Position numbers and translations under genes: made by a program
The notes under the pieces: model-generated
The model's input: only the letters and a program-made list of their open reading frames with translations
Databases searched by the model: none
Told to the model about the DNA's origin: nothing
Shown here: positions 8,197-11,561 of the stretch, one piece after another
Numbering within the stretch: position 1 is the stretch's first letter
How the letters are laid out: each line of letters begins with the position of its first letter
DNA from: Goniomonas avonlea
Taxonomy: Eukaryota > Cryptophyceae > Goniomonadida > Goniomonadaceae
NCBI GenBank assembly: GCA_003573635.1
Contig: QUTJ01031413.1
Location: 1-11,561, forward strand
Reading direction: 5' to 3'
DNA length: 11,561 nt

Positions 8197-8414
8197 CCAG
8201 CCCCGAGAAATGCGCTGGATTCCATGACAGCTCTCGAGCGCATGCGCATTCAGTGCGCAGGCAAGACTGCACTGCACAATGCTGCAGTTGTGCACACAGT
8301 TCTGCGGTCTACTCGGGGTGGTACTACTCGGTGTGCACTGTCTGATACTCATTCACCCTTGACGAACGTGTTCGTTCATTAATCCTGAGTCTCAGACTGG
8401 GAGATCTAGATCTA

Positions 8415-8722
8415 GTGTTGCATGCCTTGTTGTTGTGCCAGGTTGTTTGTTTGAATGCGGTGTTGTTGTGACACTGTGCCAAGTTGTTTGTTTGTAATAT
8501 AATTGTTTATTTGGCATGTGTCACTTTCATGTTCACCACGTCCGTGTCCGCGTTCATTGAACCAGGGTTAATTCATTCATTGAACCTGACTCGTTACCTG
8601 AGTCTTGGCGTGTGTTGCATGCCGTGTTGTTGTGTCCCAAGATGTTTGTTTGTTTCTGATCTTTTTTTACTTGCACGTTTGTTTGTGTTTGGCGCCGTTC
8701 GCCGAGTCGCGTTCATTGAACA
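8415..8722 (+). repeat. Degenerate tandem repeats
   Basis: Three versions of one unit: GTGTTGCATGCCTTGTTGTT through GTTTGTTTG (8415-8453), a shortened copy (8457-8494) and GTGTTGCATGCCGTGTTGTT through GTTTGTTTG (8612-8652). A second unit, TTCATTGAAC, recurs at 8553, 8576 and 8712. A compound satellite-like array with long spacers. An open + strand frame (8484-8834) crosses it but looks like repeat translation. Confidence 0.7.
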
Positions 8723-8820
8723 GCCTGTGGTTCATTCCTTGGTATTGTTGCGTGCCCTGTGGTTGAATGTGTCCTTTGAGCTCGACAATGCAATGGTCAC
8801 AAGTACTTGCACATTGATGA

Positions 8821-8877
8821 ACCCCAAGGCATGAAACATGCAAACTGCAACCCGGTGACCCCAAGGCATGAAACATG
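8821..8877 (+). repeat. 20-bp perfect direct repeat
   Basis: ACCCCAAGGCATGAAACATG occurs at 8821-8840 and again at 8858-8877, offset 37 nt. Further CATG-rich words follow to about 8900, then ACACTGGA repeats near 8980-9016. Confidence 0.9.
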
Positions 8878-9094
8878 GAAACCAAACCATGCAAACCATA
8901 GAATTTCAAACATTGAAACGTGCTTCAACAATGGCCCGAAACTATCACGCTCATGTGCGCACCAATGTGCGAAATCTGGCACACTGGAACACACTGGATG
9001 CAGAAACACACTGGAAAAGCAACTGTCAGCTCAACTGAGGTGGACATGCTTCAGCAAGCTCGACTTCGATGGCAACATCATATTTATTGTAGTT

Positions 9095-9110
9095 CACTGG
9101 CATGCCAGTG
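9095..9110. repeat. 16-bp palindrome
   Basis: CACTGGCATGCCAGTG, perfectly self-complementary, inside the long inverted-repeat element. Confidence 0.8.
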
Positions 9111-9230
9111 TACTGATTCCCGATGCCAGAACACATTACAAGACACTCTGTGCGCGGATCCTGTGATCTCGAATGTGCACTGTGTAGCACCAACAGAACA
9201 AACTGAAGAACTCGACATGGGTGACACTGT

Positions 9231-9420
9231 GTTTTTAACATGTTCCTATGCGGACCGGAGTGCTCACCTGGCGTCAATGACTGAATGGAGGCTCTGGATC
9301 GCGGGGGTGTGAACCACAAGGCGCTGACTTGGAAGTTGGCGCGCTTGGTCTGGATTTTGAATCATGGTTCTCTGTGATATGAGTCATGTGACACCCTTGA
9401 CTTGCGAGGGACACCCCCAC
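9231..9420 (-). repeat. Right arm of the long inverted repeat
   Basis: Read on the - strand from 9420: GTGGGGGTGT, then GTCAAGGGTGTCA (9401-9389), GATTCAAAATCCA (9363-9351), CCGCGATCC with GCCTCCAT (about 9304-9284), GAGCACTCCGGTCCG (9265-9251), then AAAAACACA. The order matches the left arm. Confidence 0.6.
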
Positions 9421-9446
9421 TCAGGGTTTCTACATACCAAATACAT

Positions 9447-9492
9447 ATTAATACCAAAAATTAAAAATACCGTATTTATTGTATTCATACCC
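9447..9492. repeat. AT-rich near-palindromic repeat, copy 1
   Basis: Starts ATTAATACCAAAAATTAAAA and ends TATTCATACC. Copy 2 (9750-9795) starts ATTAATACCAAAATTTAAAA and ends TATTAATACC. The copies match closely in direct orientation, and each is nearly self-complementary (GTATTAATAC at both ends of copy 2). Confidence 0.8.
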
Positions 9493-9664
9493 AGCAGCAA
9501 GGTTTTAAATACAGGACACGGTTGTGCAGAGGTCAGATCCATGGTCTGGCTTGTGCCAGTTCTGGGGTTCCGCCATACAAGTTAGACCAGTTGACGGCCA
9601 TTTTTTTTTAAAAGTCGCGATTTTGGATAGAGGTGGAGGCACCGAACCGCCATCCAGATCGCAT

Positions 9665-9713
9665 GGGTTTGAACCCGGACTGGAACACCCTTTTTCTTTT
9701 CTTTTCTTTTTTC
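9665..9713 (+). other. tRNA-like B box followed by a T-run (SINE-like)
   Basis: GGGTTTGAACCCGG resembles the RNA polymerase III internal B box (GGTTCGANTCC). It is followed 12 nt later by a T-rich run with several TTTT blocks, a possible pol III terminator. No complete tRNA cloverleaf can be drawn: no matching acceptor strand lies 70-75 nt upstream. A decayed tRNA-derived SINE fits best. Confidence 0.35.
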
Positions 9714-9749
9714 GGGTCAGGGTATTGTCCAAGGGTCGTATTTATTTGT

Positions 9750-9795
9750 ATTAATACCAAAATTTAAAAATACTGTATATACAGTATTAATACCC
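9750..9795. repeat. AT-rich near-palindromic repeat, copy 2
   Basis: Partner of 9447-9492. Its centre ACTGTATATACAGT (9772-9785) is a perfect palindrome, flanked by GTATTAATAC words on both sides. Confidence 0.8.
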
Positions 9796-9924
9796 ATGGG
9801 TTTTTTGGTATGTAGTAACCCTGCCCCCACTAGGGGGTGGGTCCGAGTCTTAGGGCTAGGAGGGTACGTTGCCCAGGTGGCGTTGGTCGTTGGGTGGGCA
9901 GCGCTGCCGTGGCTCACTTTCTCT

Positions 9925-10230
9925 GAATTAAAGAATTAAATAAATTAGTAATAAATTAAGTAAATTAGTAACTTAAATTAGTTAAATAAATTAAGTAAAA
10001 TAAAATTAATTAAGTAAATTAGTAATTTTTTTGAGTAAATTAGTAAAATTTACTCCTGCAGCTGGATGTGGGTTCGAATCCCGGCCCCGCCCCCGGGCCT
10101 AGTAAGCCCGCAGTCTTTTCTTCTGGTCTTTTCATGGTGTTTGCACCTGGACCAATCCCCCAGAGGTGTTGTTGGCCGCTCTCTCTCTCTACTTAATTTA
10201 TTTAACGAATTTACTTAACTTATTAGTAAA
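9925..10230. repeat. AT-rich inverted repeat around a tRNA-like B box
   Basis: A simple AT tract built from TAAATTAGTAA words (9925-10052) faces a shorter tract (10191-10230). GTTAAATAAATTAAGT (9981-9996) and ACTTAATTTATTTAAC (10191-10206) are perfect complements over 16 bp. The GC-rich segment between carries GGTTCGAATCC (10071-10081), a near-consensus pol III B box. TGGCTCA near 9910 could be the matching A box, in which case the AT tract would be an insertion inside a tRNA-derived sequence. Confidence 0.6.
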
Positions 10231-10862
10231 GTCCGAAGACTGCCACTGACAACCAAAGGAGGAAGCCCAAGTTGCCTCCGTGAATGCGAGAAGAGGAGAG
10301 GAGGGGAGGGGGGCAAGACAGGAGGCTAGGAGGAGGTGGCGCAAGGAGGGCACAAGGGCGCCAGCGCCACGAGGCGGAAGGGACGATGGGGGAGGAGCGT
10401 AAGTGTGATTCTTTCATACCCACCACGCAACCGGGGCGCGCTTGCGTGGGCTTTGTGTGTTCACCAGGACGGCATCACATTCGAACATAAACCTTGTCAT
10501 GCGCGGACGTCTGGGTGCTCGGGTGGGCATGTGGAGGGTTGCAAAGCAAATAAAAATGTTTTTTTATTCATGCTGTAAGAGCGTGTGCTTCAGAAAAACA
10601 GGTTCGGCGTGTCGAGGCACATCGGAGCGTCACATTTTTGTCTTCGTGCAGTGGCGCTCCCAGACAGCGGCAGAGCTTGCAATCCTGCAAGTTTTCCGAA
10701 ACTTGAAACTTGAAAACTTGAAAGGATGACACCAGCAGCCGCGATGAACCAAGTCTCAAGCGCCAGCCTCCCCTGCCGCGACAGGGAACTGTTTTTTTTG
10801 GAATGTTTAAAGTTCGTACTACAATGTGATATGACACGGTATGACGTGATGTAACATTATAT
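10231..10862. other. Gene-free stretch
   Basis: A purine-rich tract (about 10284-10345), three tandem ACTTGAA words (10701-10722) and a T-run (10792-10799). Open frames are short, mostly lack an ATG, and carry no recognisable motif. Confidence 0.5.
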
Positions 10863-10914
10863 GATATATCACTAATTGGGAAGAATTAGTGATATAGTGA
10901 TATCACTAATTCTT
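10863..10914. repeat. Foldback sequence
   Basis: AAGAATTAGTGATAT (10881-10895) and ATATCACTAATTCTT (10900-10914) form a perfect 15-bp stem with a 4-nt loop. A third copy, ATATCACTAATT (10866-10877), can pair with the same middle strand, so two alternative hairpins are possible. GGGAAG (10878-10883) also has a complementary CTTCCC at 10922-10927. Confidence 0.85.
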
Positions 10915-11277
10915 CCGAAGTACTTCCCAATACTTTGCAGAGAGTCTGACACCCTTTTTGGGCCTCTTGGACCGTAGCAGACATCCAGGAACCTATGTCC
11001 GACGAGCCTGCCAGTGGATGGTCACCAAGCGTGGCGGTGTGTGACAGTTGCCAGCCGCCTGCAGTTTGGAGCACGCCACACCCATGTCACGCTCTCAATT
11101 TACGTTTGTTCATCCAGCCAGCGAGCACCTGCAACCAGCACGGTGTGCCTGCACTGGCACAGAGGGTGCCACACTGGCAAGATGGTGCGGCAGGTGTCTC
11201 GACGCACACCCCACCCCACGCCGCCTCAGCCACGACCAGCCGACGTCTGGCACTGGCAGCGACACGCAAGCGACTGA

Positions 11278-11561
11278 GGACCGCACGTTGGACCCGATGG
11301 GCGTCCCATGGGGGGAGGAGACAGCGACCGCGGTACCACCCTCGTTGCATTCAGACTTGAGCCTTAAAGTTTGTATTTTTTTGCTCTACAGGGATCACTG
11401 CATCGNGTGGCTCATGTAGTGGCCCTCTATGGAGTAGCGGCACCTTACGAGACNACAAACCGTGAGGAAGCTTTGAAAATCTTGCGATCTGTGCGGCGTC
11501 AGGTCCGAGCGCAAGCCAAACCTAACGACGTCACCCTACTAGTGGGCGACCTCAACATCAC
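11278..11561 (+). pseudogene. EEP endonuclease domain fragment, LINE-type, interrupted
   Basis: One frame reads MGGGDSDRGTTLVAFRL (to 11358), a TAA at 11365-11367, then HRVAHVVALYGVAAPYE from 11401 and finally LLVGDLNI at the window end. The LVAFRL and HVVALYG strands, followed by a helix and then GDLN, are the order of the endonuclease/exonuclease/phosphatase fold; D and N of GDLN are catalytic residues. In LINE retrotransposons this enzyme nicks the target DNA. A second stop (11275-11277) precedes it in frame. A 3' splice-like TTTTTTTGCTCTACAG (ending 11391) would remove the stop if a donor exists upstream, but I find no phase-consistent one. A host EEP gene with an intron is the alternative. 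The domain continues beyond the window. Confidence 0.6.

Larger units (their letters stand above)
8005..9420. mobile_element. Element bounded by diverged long inverted repeats
   Basis: The left arm (about 8005-8196) matches the reverse complement of the right arm (about 9231-9420) in the same order. Shared words are TGGGGGTG; GTCAAGGGGTGTCA against GTCAAGGGTGTCA; TCCAAAATCCA against TTCAAAATCCA; CCGCGAGATCC then GCCTCCAT against CCGCGATCC then GCCTCCAT; GAGCAC; GGTCCG; and AAACAC. The ~1.0 kb interior carries tandem repeats and no convincing gene. This looks like an old foldback or non-autonomous DNA element, or two copies of one repeat in opposite orientation. I could not see a target-site duplication. 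Confidence 0.6.
9412..9839. mobile_element. ~430-bp element with terminal inverted repeats
   Basis: The left end (9412-9441), reverse-complemented, starts TTTGGTATGTAG, then AAACCCTG and GGGGGTG. The right end (9804-9839) reads TTTGGTATGTAG, then TAACCCTG, an extra CCCCCACTAG, and GGGGTG. The outer GGGGGTG module also starts the 8005 arm, so the same terminal sequence occurs three times in two orientations. Inside are two AT-rich palindromic repeats and a tRNA-like B box. It could be a MITE, a foldback, or a SINE-like insertion between two repeat ends. Confidence 0.55.

Noticed and set aside
8340-8900. CRISPR-like array
   Set aside because: Repeats are degenerate and irregularly spaced, there are no uniform spacers or cas genes, and the context is eukaryotic.
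8807-9312. Overlapping + strand frames of 119 and 130 codons
   Set aside because: They run through direct repeats and the right arm of the inverted repeat, and the two frames look equally plausible, which suggests neither is coding.
10071-10100. A complete tRNA gene
   Set aside because: Only the T-arm-like B box is present; there is no matching acceptor strand or anticodon arm in the AT-rich sequence upstream.

Overview
The window is eukaryotic nuclear DNA. Long single-frame genes are rare. Coding segments are separated by short GT-AG introns (about 56-190 nt), most with a CTNAC-like branch site 10-15 nt before the acceptor, and low-complexity DNA and mobile-element debris are abundant. A Zn(II)2Cys6 zinc cluster and compact introns with a branch site close to the acceptor suggest a fungus or fungus-related organism. 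Zinc clusters also occur in some algae and amoebae, so the lineage is not settled.

Layout. (1) Positions 1-230, + strand: the last exon of an amidase-signature hydrolase (fatty-acid-amide-hydrolase type), entering from the left. (2) 231-596: a convergent intergenic gap with a small hairpin. (3) 597-1774, - strand: a two-exon gene for a 331-residue unrecognised protein. (4) 1775-2816: no supported gene; it holds a CT/GA microsatellite. (5) 2817-6808, - strand: the main finding, a Zn2Cys6 transcription factor gene. I rebuilt it by hand as ten exons and nine introns; reading phase is kept at every junction and the model gives 869 residues. The protein runs from an N-terminal zinc cluster through a long helical middle region to a Q/P/S-rich and finally acidic C terminus. 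(6) 6809-8004: non-coding, with a perfect 14-bp-stem hairpin, two CACGTG boxes and a 16-bp palindrome. (7) 8005-10230: nested repeats, namely a diverged long inverted repeat (8005-8196 against 9231-9420), degenerate tandem repeats, a further element with terminal inverted repeats (9412-9839), two tRNA-like B boxes, and an AT-rich inverted repeat. (8) 10231-10862: nothing recognisable beyond a purine-rich tract. (9) 10863-10914: a foldback sequence. (10) 11278-11561, + strand: part of an endonuclease/exonuclease/phosphatase (EEP) domain of the kind found in LINE-type retrotransposons, interrupted by a stop and cut by the window end.

The amidase, the orphan gene and the transcription factor show no sign of forming a pathway. 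I see no defence system, CRISPR array or gene cluster that would count as a new biological system. The most informative results are the hidden multi-exon transcription factor, the orphan gene, and the inverted-repeat element family. Gene models rest on splice motifs and phase agreement only; no transcript data or database search was available.
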